From Microbispora corallina (GTDB lineage Bacteria > Actinomycetota > Actinomycetes > Streptosporangiales > Streptosporangiaceae), in assembly GCF_016863035.1 (NCBI RefSeq), contig NZ_BOOC01000037.1, positions 1 to 44,867 on the forward strand: a stretch of DNA of 44,867 nt. The letters are read 5' to 3'. The position numbers were made by a program, and so were the translations under genes. Under the pieces are notes generated by a model. That model was not told the DNA's origin and did no database searches. It saw nothing but the letters and a program-made list of their open reading frames with translations. Below are positions 32,819 through 42,522 of this stretch, in pieces. Position 1 is the stretch's first letter, and each line of letters opens with the position of its first letter.

Positions 32819-32824
32819 AGCCGG

Positions 32825-33759
32825 TCAGAGGGCGTTCGGACGGAGCAGGACCTTGGTCCAGCCGCCCATGCGCTGGTCGAAGCGGTCGTACCCGGTCGGC
32901 GCCTCGTCGAGCGGGAGCTCATGCGAGACGAGGAACGACGGCTGCGCCCGCCCGGAGACGATCAGGTCGCGCAGCTGCCGGTTGTAGCGCACGACCGGGC
33001 ACTGTCCGGTGCCCATGCGCTGCCCCTTCTGGAAAAACGTGCCGTAGTCGAAGCCGATCCGCCCCTGTTTGGCGGCCTCGTTGGCGGCCCGGGGGTCCTG
33101 CGGCACGTACACGCCGACGACGCCGATCCCGCCCGTGGACCGGACCACCTGCACGAGGTTGTCCAGCACCAGCTCGGGGTGCTCCTCGCCCGAGGGGTCG
33201 TGCGCCTGGTAGCCGACCGCCTCCGGTCGCCCGGCCGCATGCCGGCCAGCTCGGTTCCGTGCCATCCGGTCGGGAAGATGTCCGACAGCATGGCGAAGTC
33301 GTTCTCGTGCTCGGTGCCGGGCGGCAGTTCGAGCAGATTGACGTCGGCGTAGGGGACGCGCAGGTACTCGGCCTGCCCACCGTCGTACGGGCCCATGTTG
33401 GCGTAGCCGTACGCGGCGCCGTCGACGCCCTCGGTCGGGTTCGTGCGCAGGCAGAAGCTCGTCCAGCCGTTCAGGCAGTTGCGGCACGTGCCGCAGGCGA
33501 TGTTGAACGGCACGGAGACGCGGTCGCCGACCTTGACGCGGCCGACCGCGTCGCCGACCGCCTCGACCACCCCCATGTTCTCGTGGCCGAGGACCTTGCC
33601 CTGCTCGACGCCGGTCCTCCCCTCGTACATGTGCAGGTCGGAGCCGCAGATGTTCGTGGTGGTGATGCGGACGACCGCGTCGGTGGGAGCCTGGATCGCC
33701 GGGTCAGGCACCTCTTCGACGGCGACTCGCCGGGGGCCCTTGTAGACGACGGCTTTCAC
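32825..33759 (-). pseudogene. Formaldehyde dehydrogenase-like zinc ADH with deleted NAD-binding core
   Basis: From GTG 33759 the protein is a normal glutathione-independent formaldehyde dehydrogenase-type MDR enzyme: CGSDLHMYEG with the catalytic Cys, GHENMGVV, CGTCRNCLNGWTSFC with the structural-zinc cysteines, and SDIFPTGWHGTELAGMRPGDR at residue 179. Just after this the frame breaks. The C-terminal part resumes in another frame as EAVGYQAHDPSGEEHPEL and runs 132 residues to the stop at 32825. The Rossmann core with GxGxxG (about 75 residues in relatives) is missing and the join at about 33222-33228 is out of frame. The product cannot bind NAD. It probably arose by a deletion between short GACCGG-like sequences; an assembly error is the alternative. 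Confidence 0.85.
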
Positions 33760-33763
33760 GGTG

Positions 33764-34393
33764 TCACCTCCCTGTTGGAGAACGTCCGCCGCCCCTACCC
33801 GCTCCCTGCCGGGGCAACCGGCGACCTCGATGTCCCCGGCGGCCGTCGCGCAGCGCGGCCACGGCCGCGGCGGACGCGACCGCGCCCAGGACGACGAGCA
33901 GGTCGCGCCCGTAGTCCAGCGGCAGCAGCGACGGGTTGTCGGGCCGCCTCCCGATGCCCAGCACCATCGGCAGCGCCACCAGCGCGAGCACGCCGCCCAC
34001 GGCGAGCGCGGCCCTCAGCCAGAACCGGTACGGCTCGCGCACCCTTCCGGCGAGCACGCCCGCCGTCACGACCAGTGGCGCCACGATCCCGTCGTGCGCG
34101 GCGATCAGCCCCCCGAACCACAGGGCCCACCCGAACGGATGCGTGTGGCGAGCGTCGGCGGCGAGGCCGGCCAGTCCGGTGACCACCAGTGCCGCGCCGG
34201 CGCCGTAACCAGCCAGGCGCCACGCCCGGGAAGGAGCGGCCCTCTCCTGGAAGGGAGCGGCCACCTCGCGGGAAGGAGCAGCCCCTTCCTGAGAGGAAGC
34301 GACCCCGGCCCGCGCTCGCTGAGAAGGGACCTCTCCCGCCCGCCCTCGCCGGGCCGCCCCGGCCGGATCCCGTCCCGCGCCTGTCCCGGTCAC
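33764..34393 (-). CDS. Small multi-span membrane protein, partner of molybdoenzyme
   Basis: A 209-aa protein with an Arg/Ala/Ser-rich cytoplasmic tail of about 45 residues, then four hydrophobic spans: YGAGAALVVTGLAGLAA, LWFGGLIAAHDGIVAPLVV, AALAVGGVLALVALPMVLG and LLVVLGAVASAAAVAAL. The tail has imperfect repeats (EGAAPSREVAAP, QERAAPSR). GTG 34393 overlaps the TGA of the molybdopterin oxidoreductase (GTGA), so it is translationally coupled and probably forms part of the same membrane complex. Function unknown. The dehydrogenase remnant starts 5 bp downstream. Confidence 0.75.
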   Translation of the reverse strand: MTGTGAGRDPAGAARRGRAGEVPSQRARAGVASSQEGAAPSREVAAPFQERAAPSRAWRLAGYGAGAALVVTGLAGLAADARHTHPFGWALWFGGLIAAHDGIVAPLVVTAGVLAGRVREPYRFWLRAALAVGGVLALVALPMVLGIGRRPDNPSLLPLDYGRDLLVVLGAVASAAAVAALRDGRRGHRGRRLPRQGAGRGGGRSPTGR

Positions 34394-35553
34394 GACACCA
34401 CCACCCTCGTCACCCACTTCGTCTGGAGCACCCCGGGCCGATCGGGGGCGATGAGCCGGACCGGGAAGCCGTGGTCGGCGGCGAGCGGCGAGCCGTTCAC
34501 CCGCAGGGCGAGCAGCGTGAGCGGGTCGTGCCAGTGCGGCGGCCGGACCTCACTGGACCGGTAGGCCCCGCCCCGTTGCAGCGACTCGACCGTGACCACG
34601 GCGTCCGCCGCCGCGCCGGCCCGGGCGAGCAGCGCGCTCAGGCGCACACCGGTCCACTCGGCCTCGGCGCTCCACCCCTCCACGCAGGAGATCGGCAGCC
34701 GTACGGTGTGCTGCGGCAGCCGTACCAGGTCGGCGTAGGTCAGGGACAGCTCGGCGCGGACCGCCCCGGTCACCGTCAGCCGGTAGCCGGGGTCGCCGAT
34801 GAGCGCGGCCACCCCGGCAGCGGCCGCGGTCGTGTTGACCGGGAGGCCCTGCGGGCCGATGCGCGGGTCGCGCGGGGCGAGGAGGGCCAGCCGGGCGAGC
34901 GGCGCGTAAGTCTCCCCCACTGTGAACAGCACGGTGAGCCCCGAGGCGGCGGCCACCGTGCCGAGGAACCGCCGCCTGGCCGGGGCCTCCGGGTCCACCT
35001 CGTCCCGCGTCCGCAGCGCCGCGCGGACCTTCGCCCACTCGTTGACCACGTGGATCAGCAGCGCGCCGTAGACGAGGTACGCCGTCCAGTAGTGGGCGAC
35101 GGTGAAGGAGAAGGGCCACAGATAGGCGTAGGAGATGTTGAGCAGCCCGGTGAACAGCTGGAACAGCGCCCCGCCGACGAGGACGAGCACGAGCGCGCGT
35201 TCGACCGCGTGGGACGCCGACCGGAACGGCGGCCACTGGAACAGCCGGGGGTACACGGTCCAGAGCTTGGCGAGCAGCAGCGGGATCGTCGCCAGCCCGC
35301 CGATGACGTGCAGGCCCTGCGTGACCCGGTACAGGTTGACCGGCCGGGACGGCCAGAGCAGCCACGACGGGGGGTGCTGCATGAAGTGGCTGACCAGGCC
35401 GGTGACGAACGCGACCGTGAACATGCCTCCGAGCCACAGGCCGAGGCGGGCCGCGACGCGCTCGGAGTGCAGCCCGCTGCGGAAACGCCCGCCGACGCCC
35501 CGCGCCACCGCCTCCGCGCGGTCGTTCAGGCCTCTCAGGTCCGGGCGGGTCAC
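34390..35553 (-). CDS. Cytochrome b-type/molybdopterin-dependent oxidoreductase fusion
   Basis: A 387-aa membrane redox protein. The N-terminal approximately 190 residues contain four to five hydrophobic spans with paired histidines (GLVSHFMQHPP, GLHVIGGLATIPLLLAKLW, ALLIHVVNEWAKV), resembling a b-type cytochrome of the YedZ/cytochrome b561 kind. After RRRFLGTVAAASGLTVLF the C-terminal half is a sulfite-oxidase-type molybdopterin domain: LVRLPQHTVRLPISCVEGWS carries the Cys ligand of Mo, then VESLQRGGAYRSSEV, GFPVRLIAPDRPG and TKWVTRVVV. Fusion of both parts in one chain is known in actinobacteria. The donor or acceptor is unknown. It starts at GTG 35553 and heads a two-gene operon. Confidence 0.87.
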   Translation of the reverse strand: MTRPDLRGLNDRAEAVARGVGGRFRSGLHSERVAARLGLWLGGMFTVAFVTGLVSHFMQHPPSWLLWPSRPVNLYRVTQGLHVIGGLATIPLLLAKLWTVYPRLFQWPPFRSASHAVERALVLVLVGGALFQLFTGLLNISYAYLWPFSFTVAHYWTAYLVYGALLIHVVNEWAKVRAALRTRDEVDPEAPARRRFLGTVAAASGLTVLFTVGETYAPLARLALLAPRDPRIGPQGLPVNTTAAAAGVAALIGDPGYRLTVTGAVRAELSLTYADLVRLPQHTVRLPISCVEGWSAEAEWTGVRLSALLARAGAAADAVVTVESLQRGGAYRSSEVRPPHWHDPLTLLALRVNGSPLAADHGFPVRLIAPDRPGVLQTKWVTRVVVS

Positions 35554-36197
35554 CGCCGTCCCGCCTCATATCCGTGCCTCGCGGGCGGGAGGCCGCAGCG
35601 GTCCTCGACCGGGCTCACTCCGGTGAGCGGGAGGACGTCCGCGGGGGTGTCCAGGTCGCAACGCTCGATCACGTCGCGACGCTACACCGGGGCTCGTTCA
35701 CCGCTCCTTACGAAGGTGTGACGGCGTTCCCGCTGCTCAGGGGCGCCGATGAGGAGACGGGGGCACGATCGGCGCCGGCGGCCGGCGTGGTGACGTCCTT
35801 GGTGCCGATCGGCTGATGGGCGGCACCGTTCCGCGCAAATCGGGGTTTTCGCATTAGTCGGACAATTAGCCGCCTTTCTGTATTTTTAGCGGAATGCCAA
35901 TAAGCGCGGAACGACGCGCCGAACAAAAAGTTGGCGATATCCCTCACGTACATTCTCTGTCCCGTCATACTGTCCACACGCCGAGCTGTCAGCGAAATCT
36001 GACGACGGCGAATCGTCGGCGGAGGCGCAACCGGGAGGTACGTCTTGGCAGGTCTCCATGCGAACCGATCCACGTCCCGTTCTAGGAAATTCCGAGCACT
36101 AAGCCCGAATTCGGGGGCCCGGCATGCGTCGGACGGAGTGACGTCCGCAGCGGAAGAACGCCGGGCCCTCCAGGGCGAATCCGAAAGGAACCGTCTG
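35554..36197. other. Long intergenic/leader region with AT-rich island and hairpins
   Basis: No convincing gene lies here. From about 35826 to 36100 the base composition is clearly poorer in GC than the rest of the window. GTTCCGCGC (35828-35836) and GCGCGGAAC (35904-35912) form a 9-bp inverted repeat around the most AT-rich part. Short hairpins follow: GTCAG/CTGAC and CGACG/CGTCG near 35985-36015 and the palindrome CCCGAATTCGGG near 36107. This probably contains the promoter and a structured 5' leader of the Gly-rich protein gene. I could not match it to a known riboswitch class. Confidence 0.5.
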
Positions 36198-37595
<1,398 letters not shown>

Positions 37596-37913
37596 CGACA
37601 GCACGGAGCAATCCGGCAACCCGGCCGGTGCCGACACCGGCAGGGGAGGGGCGGAGCCGCCGGGCAGGCCTGCTGCCCGGCGATCCCGCTACGGGACCGG
37701 CCCGGACGAGGACGGCGTGGGCGGAGCCGTCGGGCGGGTCTACTGCCCCTCTCCTCCCCCGCCGGTGCGCGGTCGTCAGCGACGCCAGACGACCGCCGTA
37801 GGGGTGGCGGCGTCGAGGGCGTGACCGCGGCGGATCTGGACGTGCCGGGCGTGGCCGCCTGGTCCCGACCGGCCGATGACGGGCGACTTGTCGCCCTACG
37901 CCTGTGCGGGAGG
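37596..37913. terminator. Non-coding gap with two strong hairpins
   Basis: GCCGGTG/CACCGGC (37624-37630 and 37635-37641, 4-nt loop) and GCCGGGCAG/CTGCCCGGC (37659-37667 and 37673-37681, 5-nt loop) stand 29 and 64 nt after the Gly-rich gene. They probably end its transcript. I see no gene in the remainder of the gap up to 37913. Confidence 0.6.
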
Positions 37914-38405
37914 TCAGGCCGGATCGGCCGCCGTCCTCGGCGGGCGCCTGCGGCCGCCGGGCTTGTAGACGGCCAGGACGGTCGCGACCAGGAGCAGGGA
38001 CCCCTGCACGGCCATCAGCATGACGAGGGTGCGGTGGCTCTGCGCGAGATCCGCCGCCTCGGGCGCCTGGCTGAGGACGGGCCCGATGAACAGCGCGCCC
38101 GTCGCGATGATCGCGAGCTGGATGCAGAGCTTGACCAGCACCCAGGGCCGCCGCAGCCCCCAGCCGCCGAGGATCGCGAGGACCAGGCCCGTCACGAGGG
38201 AGATCAGGCTGAGCGGCACACCCCCGGCGGACACCATCAGCGAGGTGAACCTGAACGCCGCCCTGCCGACGGGGAGCGAGCCCGACGCCGACGCCGCCAT
38301 GTGCATCAGCGCGAGTCCCCAGACGTCTCCGATGACGGCCACTCCGGCGACGATGTGGACGACAGTGAAGGCGCGGCGGGTACGTGGAGACAGCATGGTG
38401 GCCAT
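37914..38405 (-). CDS. Four-span membrane protein of unknown function
   Basis: About 163 aa from ATG 38405; starts at 38396 or 38432 are also possible. It has four hydrophobic segments: VVHIVAGVAVIGDVWGLALM, VPLSLISLVTGLVLAILGG, LVKLCIQLAIIATGALFIG and LVMLMAVQGSLLLVATVLAV, and a basic C-terminal tail. The architecture, with a His in TM1 and a polar loop before TM2, resembles small DUF2269-like integral proteins but I cannot assign it. It diverges from the PEBP lipoprotein gene at 38493. Confidence 0.75.
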   Translation of the reverse strand: MATMLSPRTRRAFTVVHIVAGVAVIGDVWGLALMHMAASASGSLPVGRAAFRFTSLMVSAGGVPLSLISLVTGLVLAILGGWGLRRPWVLVKLCIQLAIIATGALFIGPVLSQAPEAADLAQSHRTLVMLMAVQGSLLLVATVLAVYKPGGRRRPPRTAADPA

Positions 38406-38492
38406 GCTCCCCGACACGCCGGCGCCGTCCATCTGCCCCGGGTTGGCGGCCGGTGTACGCCCGATGACGTACGTCCCGCCTATCCTGGGCGA

Positions 38493-39020
38493 ATGGAGAT
38501 CGGCAGGCTCGGGCTGGCGGGCGGCGTCCTGACGGCGGCCGTCCTTTCCGGCTGCTCGGCCGAGGGCGCCTCGTCCCCGGCGGCCCTCCGGGTGAGCAGC
38601 ACGGCGTTCGCCGAGGGCGCCGCGATCCCCCGGACGTACGCGTGCGCCCGGCAGGGAGGCCGGGACGTGTCGCCGCCGCTCAGCTGGAGCGGCGTCCCCG
38701 GCTCCGCCCGGGAGCTGGCGATCGTGGTGGACGACCCGGACGCCCCCGGTGGCACGTACATCCACTGGATCGTGACCGGCATCCCCACGTCGGCGACGGG
38801 CGCGGCCGAGGGCCGGGCCCCGGGCAGGGTACTGCCGGGGAGCGACGGCACGGCGGCCTACGCGGGCCCCTGCCCGCCGCAGGGCACGCACCACTACCAC
38901 TTCATCGTGTACGCCCTGCCCGGCCCCGTCACGCCGGAAGGCGACCCGGCGGCGGTGCACCGGCGGATCAGGGACGCGGCGATCGTCTCCGGCGAGACCG
39001 TCGGCACCTGGGCGGGCTGA
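38493..39020 (+). CDS. PEBP/YbhB-YbcL-family lipoprotein
   Basis: A 175-aa lipoprotein. The N-terminal signal ends with the lipobox LSGC (Cys21). The rest is the phosphatidylethanolamine-binding (Raf kinase inhibitor-like) fold: VSPPLSWSGVPGSARELAIVV, DDPDAPGGTYIHWIVTGIP, then CPPQGTHHYHFIVYAL with the ligand-pocket HxHF. The C-terminus ETVGTWAG is short. The ligand and role of bacterial members are mostly unknown. TATCCT (38481-38486) lies 6 nt before ATG 38493, so a leaderless transcript is likely. Confidence 0.92.
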   Translation: MEIGRLGLAGGVLTAAVLSGCSAEGASSPAALRVSSTAFAEGAAIPRTYACARQGGRDVSPPLSWSGVPGSARELAIVVDDPDAPGGTYIHWIVTGIPTSATGAAEGRAPGRVLPGSDGTAAYAGPCPPQGTHHYHFIVYALPGPVTPEGDPAAVHRRIRDAAIVSGETVGTWAG

Positions 39021-39092
39021 CCCGAAGCGACCGCGCGTGCGCCGCACCCGGGCCGTCCCCGCGGACGTGCGCACCCTCCGACCGGCCGGGGG

Positions 39093-39509
39093 TCAGCGGC
39101 GCAGCAGCCGTACGACATTGAGGCCGGCGAGGACGCCGACCGCCAGGTGCGCCGTGACGAGGGCGATCTGGAAGGCCCGCTGGCCGCCGGTGAGGTCCGC
39201 GGCGTAGCCGCCGTCGTAGAACCCGGACATGAAGGCGAGCACCCCGGCGACGGCGAGCAGGGCCGAGGCGGGGACGGCGACCCCCCGGTGGCGCCGGGTC
39301 GCGCCGACGACCAGGACGACCTGGGCGATCATCATCGGGATCGGCGCGGACAGCCGCGCCTGCGGCCCGAGCGCGTCGAGCAGGGTCGCGTTGAGCCCCG
39401 CGGACAGGCTGATGAGGGCGCCGGCGACGTCCATGGCGAGCAGCAGGGCGACGCCGGAGACGAGGACGGCGTCGAGTGAGTGGACGCGGGCGGCGGCGGT
39501 TGCGGACAT
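39093..39509 (-). CDS. Four-span membrane protein of unknown function
   Basis: A 138-aa protein with four predicted spans: AVLVSGVALLLAMDVAGALI, IPMMIAQVVLVVGATR, VPASALLAVAGVLAFMSGF and FQIALVTAHLAVGVLAGLNVV. The loop after TM3 reads YDGGYAADLTGGQR. It starts at ATG 39509 with GGGAGAAG upstream and ends close to the PEBP gene, which converges on it. No family is recognised. It has some likeness in size and layout to the 37914-38405 protein, but no clear sequence match. Confidence 0.75.
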   Translation of the reverse strand: MSATAAARVHSLDAVLVSGVALLLAMDVAGALISLSAGLNATLLDALGPQARLSAPIPMMIAQVVLVVGATRRHRGVAVPASALLAVAGVLAFMSGFYDGGYAADLTGGQRAFQIALVTAHLAVGVLAGLNVVRLLRR

Positions 39510-39600
39510 GGTCTTCTCCCTGGAGGTGTGACGATCGGTTGCGGGTCCGAGCGTCGGCCACGGGACCGCCGGGCGTCATGAGCCGCGGGTCCTCCCCGGG

Positions 39601-39630
39601 ACGGGACATCTCGTCCCGTGACGACGGGAC
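39601..39630. promoter_or_regulatory. Inverted and direct ACGGGAC repeats before two-component operon
   Basis: ACGGGAC (39601-39607) and GTCCCGT (39613-39619) make a 7-bp inverted repeat with 5-nt spacer, and a third ACGGGAC follows at 39624-39630. They lie 24-53 bp before the kinase start at 39654. A binding site for the operon's own response regulator is a fair guess. Confidence 0.5.
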
Positions 39631-39653
39631 GGGCGGATGACAGGATGCGCACC

Positions 39654-41786
39654 ATGATGGACAGATCGGCCCGGCGCGCCGCCCCGGCGGCGGGCGTGCT
39701 GCTCGTCCTGGTCGCGGGGGCGCTCGCCGTCGAACCCAGGCTCGGGCGCCTCGGCGTAACCGGGATCGTGGAGCGGTTCGACGCGTTCCGCGCGGTCGCG
39801 GCGCTGTCGTTCGGCCTGCCCGGCCTGTTCGTGGTGTCCCAGCGACCGGGCAGCCGGGTCGGCTGGGTGATGGTGGTCGTCGGAGTGGCCCAGGGTCTCG
39901 GGCTGGCCCTCGGGACGTACGGACTGCTCGGCATCAACAACGGCGCCGGCGGCGCCAGCGGTGCCGGCGCGGGAGTCGCTGGCGGTGCCGGCGCGGGAGT
40001 CGCTGGCGGTGCCGGCGCGGGAGTCGGTGGCGGTGCCGGTGCGGGCATCGGCCAGGGCATCGGCGGTGTCGGCGCGGGCGCCGGCGGTGCCGGAGGACTG
40101 CCGGGCGACGACTGGGCGATGTGGGTGTCCAACTGGCTGTGGGTCCCCGCCTACCTCCTGGTGCCGACGATCTTCCTGCTGCTCTTCCCGGACGGCCGGC
40201 TCCCCTCCCGCCGCTGGTGGCCCGCGCCGGCCGCGGCCCTCGCCGGCCTCGCGATCGGCACCCTCGACTGGATGCTGCGCCCGGTGACCTACGAGAACGT
40301 CCCCGGGCTCTTCCCCGCCGGCTACACGGGTGTGCTGGCCGGCCTCACCGGTGTGCCGGCGCCCCTCAGGACCGCCGGCACCGTCTGCACGATCGGCGCC
40401 GTGCTCGCGTCTGTGGCCTCGCTCGTCGCCCGCTACCGGTCGGCGGGCCCGGAGGTGCGCAGGCGGCTGCAGTGGGTGCTGGCCGCCGCGCTGGTCACGG
40501 TGAGCCTGCTCGGCGTCGCCCTGGTCGTCCCCTGGGGGCCGGTCATCGTGGCGCTCGCCGCGATCCCGCTGCCTGTGGCGGTCGCGGTGGCCGTCGTAGC
40601 GCACCGCCTGTGGGACCTCGACCTGCTGCTGTCCCGCGCGCTCGCGTTCGGCGCCGTCACCGTCGCCCTGCTGGCGGCGTACGCCCTGGTCGTGGCGGCG
40701 CTCGGGAACGCGGTCGGCTCCGGCGCGTCCGCCGTGGTCGTGGCGCTCGCGGTGCATCCCCTCTACTCGCGGGTCTCGTCGGCCGCCAACCGGCTCGTGT
40801 ACGGCGACCGCGACGACCCGGCCCGGGCGCTGCGGCGGCTCGGCGTGCGGCTGTCGGACGCCGGGGCGCCGGGCGACCTGCTGGAGCGGATGGCGGCGGA
40901 GGTCGGCCGCATGCTGCGGATCCACTACGTGGCGGTCGAGGAGTCGGGCGCCGTCGTGGCCTCCTGGGGCACCGCCCGCCGCGCGGACGAGCCGGCGGAG
41001 AGCGTCCCGCTGCTCCACCAGGGCGAGCGGGTCGGCACGCTGGTGGTCGGGGAACGGCTGCGCCCGAAGGACCGGACCCTGCTGGCGGAGCTCGCGCCGC
41101 AGCTGGCGGTGGCCGTGCGCGCCCACCGGCTCGGGGCCGACCTCGAGCGGTCGCACGGGCGGCTGCTGGCGGCCCGGCAGGAGGAGCGCGACCGGCTGCT
41201 GTACGAGCTCCACGACGGGCTGGGCCCGACCCTGGCGGCCCTCGCCCTGCAGGTCGACCGCGGCCGGCGCCTGGTCGACACCGACCCGGACGGCGCGAAG
41301 CAGGTGATGGGGGAGCTGTCCGGCCGGATCCGCGGCACGGTCGAGAACGTCCGGGCGATCGTCAACGACCTGCGTCCTCCGCCCCTCGACGACCTCGGGC
41401 TCGCGGGCGCGCTGACCGAGCTCGGCAGGGGTTTCGCCGGCGACCTCGCCGTCGAGGTCGAGGCGCCGCCGGACCTGCCCGCGCTCCCGCCGCCGGTCGA
41501 GCTCGCCGCTTACCGGATCGCGGCCGAGGCCATGACCAACGCCGTACGGCACGCCATGGCCTCCCGGTGCACGGTCAGCCTGCGGACCGGCGACGCCCCC
41601 GAGCCGTGCGTCCTGGAGCTGCGGGTCGACGACGACGGCGTCGGCGTCGGCTCCCCCTCACGGCACGGGTTCGGCCTCGCCTCCATGCGGCGCCGCTCCG
41701 AGGAGCTCAACGGCAGCTTCGAACTGCTCGACGACGCCGGGACGGGCACGCACCTCGTCGTACGGCTTCCGCTGGCGGTCCCGTGA
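39654..41786 (+). CDS. NarL-type membrane sensor histidine kinase
   Basis: About 710 aa. The N-terminal half has many hydrophobic spans ([86 protein letters not shown]) and a Gly/Ala-rich insert between spans. A GAF-like segment ([20 protein letters not shown]) follows. The HisKA_3 H-box is [21 protein letters not shown], and the ATPase domain has [19 protein letters not shown] and [13 protein letters not shown]. Start codons at 39618 (GTG), 39645, 39654 and 39657 are possible; 39618 lies inside the repeat operator, so 39654 is used. Its stop overlaps the GTG of the response regulator gene. Confidence 0.9.
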   Translation: MMDRSARRAAPAAGVLLVLVAGALAVEPRLGRLGVTGIVERFDAFRAVAALSFGLPGLFVVSQRPGSRVGWVMVVVGVAQGLGLALGTYGLLGINNGAGGASGAGAGVAGGAGAGVAGGAGAGVGGGAGAGIGQGIGGVGAGAGGAGGLPGDDWAMWVSNWLWVPAYLLVPTIFLLLFPDGRLPSRRWWPAPAAALAGLAIGTLDWMLRPVTYENVPGLFPAGYTGVLAGLTGVPAPLRTAGTVCTIGAVLASVASLVARYRSAGPEVRRRLQWVLAAALVTVSLLGVALVVPWGPVIVALAAIPLPVAVAVAVVAHRLWDLDLLLSRALAFGAVTVALLAAYALVVAALGNAVGSGASAVVVALAVHPLYSRVSSAANRLVYGDRDDPARALRRLGVRLSDAGAPGDLLERMAAEVGRMLRIHYVAVEESGAVVASWGTARRADEPAESVPLLHQGERVGTLVVGERLRPKDRTLLAELAPQLAVAVRAHRLGADLERSHGRLLAARQEERDRLLYELHDGLGPTLAALALQVDRGRRLVDTDPDGAKQVMGELSGRIRGTVENVRAIVNDLRPPPLDDLGLAGALTELGRGFAGDLAVEVEAPPDLPALPPPVELAAYRIAAEAMTNAVRHAMASRCTVSLRTGDAPEPCVLELRVDDDGVGVGSPSRHGFGLASMRRRSEELNGSFELLDDAGTGTHLVVRLPLAVP
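39960..40055 (+). repeat. 24-bp minisatellite in kinase gene
   Basis: Four 24-bp units: the first two identical, the third with one change, the fourth diverged. They encode [24 protein letters not shown] and a variant, in an extracytoplasmic loop between membrane spans. Such in-frame units can vary in number by slippage without breaking the frame. Confidence 0.9.
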
Positions 41787-42421
41787 TCCGGGTCCTGGTG
41801 GTGGAGGACCACCCCGTGTTCGCCGAGGGGCTCGTGGCCCTGTTCCGCGACCTGCCCGAGGTGGAGGTCGCGGGGGTCGCGAGCACCGGCGAGGACGCCG
41901 TCGAGCTCGCCGGTCAGGTCGCCCCGGACGTCGTCCTCATGGACCTCCACCTGCCCGGCATCAGCGGGATCGAGGCGACGTCCCGCATCACCGCGCGGCA
42001 CCCGGGGGTGGCCGTGCTGGCGCTGACCATGCTGTCCGACGACGAGACGATCCTCGCCGCCGTACGGGCGGGGGCCCGGGGCTACCTGCTCAAGGAGGCG
42101 ACGCCGGCGGACATCGTGCGCTCGCTGGAGGCCGTGGCGTCCGGCCAGGTCGTGTTCGGGCCGGCGACGGGGAGCCGGGTGCTGGCCGCCCTGTCCGCGC
42201 CGGCCGTGCGGCCGCGGCCCCTGCCCGAGCTGACCGACCGCGAGGTGGAGGTGCTCGACCTGCTGGCCGCCGGTCTCACCAACCACGCCATCGCGCAGCG
42301 GCTGTTCCTGAGCGAGAAGACCGTACGCAACCACGTGTCGAACATCTTCGCCAAGCTGGGCGTCTCCGATCGCGCCGCGGCGGTGGCGCGGGCCAGGGAC
42401 GCCGGCCTCGGCGCGCGGTAG
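41783..42421 (+). CDS. NarL/FixJ-family response regulator
   Basis: A 212-aa regulator. Receiver: [35 protein letters not shown] with the phospho-Asp, [12 protein letters not shown] and [13 protein letters not shown] with the Lys. Output: LuxR-type helix-turn-helix [62 protein letters not shown] 41783 overlaps the kinase TGA (GTGA), so it is translated together with it and surely forms a pair. A tandem-repeat array follows directly. Confidence 0.95.
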   Translation: MIRVLVVEDHPVFAEGLVALFRDLPEVEVAGVASTGEDAVELAGQVAPDVVLMDLHLPGISGIEATSRITARHPGVAVLALTMLSDDETILAAVRAGARGYLLKEATPADIVRSLEAVASGQVVFGPATGSRVLAALSAPAVRPRPLPELTDREVEVLDLLAAGLTNHAIAQRLFLSEKTVRNHVSNIFAKLGVSDRAAAVARARDAGLGAR

Positions 42422-42424
42422 GCC

Positions 42425-42522
42425 CGCGCGGACCTGACCGCGCGGACCTGACCGCGCGGACCTGACCGCGCGGACCTGACCGCGCGGCCCCAACCGCGCG
42501 GACCCAACGGCCCGGTCCTAAC
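42425..42522. repeat. Seven-unit 14-bp tandem repeat
   Basis: Four identical units CGCGCGGACCTGAC (42425-42480) are followed by CGCGCGGCCCCAAC, CGCGCGGACCCAAC and GGCCCGGTCCTAAC. The last unit overlaps the stop codon of the monooxygenase gene on the minus strand. The array starts three bases after the response regulator stop. Confidence 0.92.

Noticed and set aside
35894..36085. 63-codon plus-strand ORF in the leader of the Gly-rich gene
   Set aside because: No ribosome site, poor third-position GC and Arg/Thr-rich content; it lies in the hairpin-rich leader.
42425..42522. CRISPR-like repeat array
   Set aside because: Units are directly adjacent with no spacers, only 14 bp long, and no cas genes are present.
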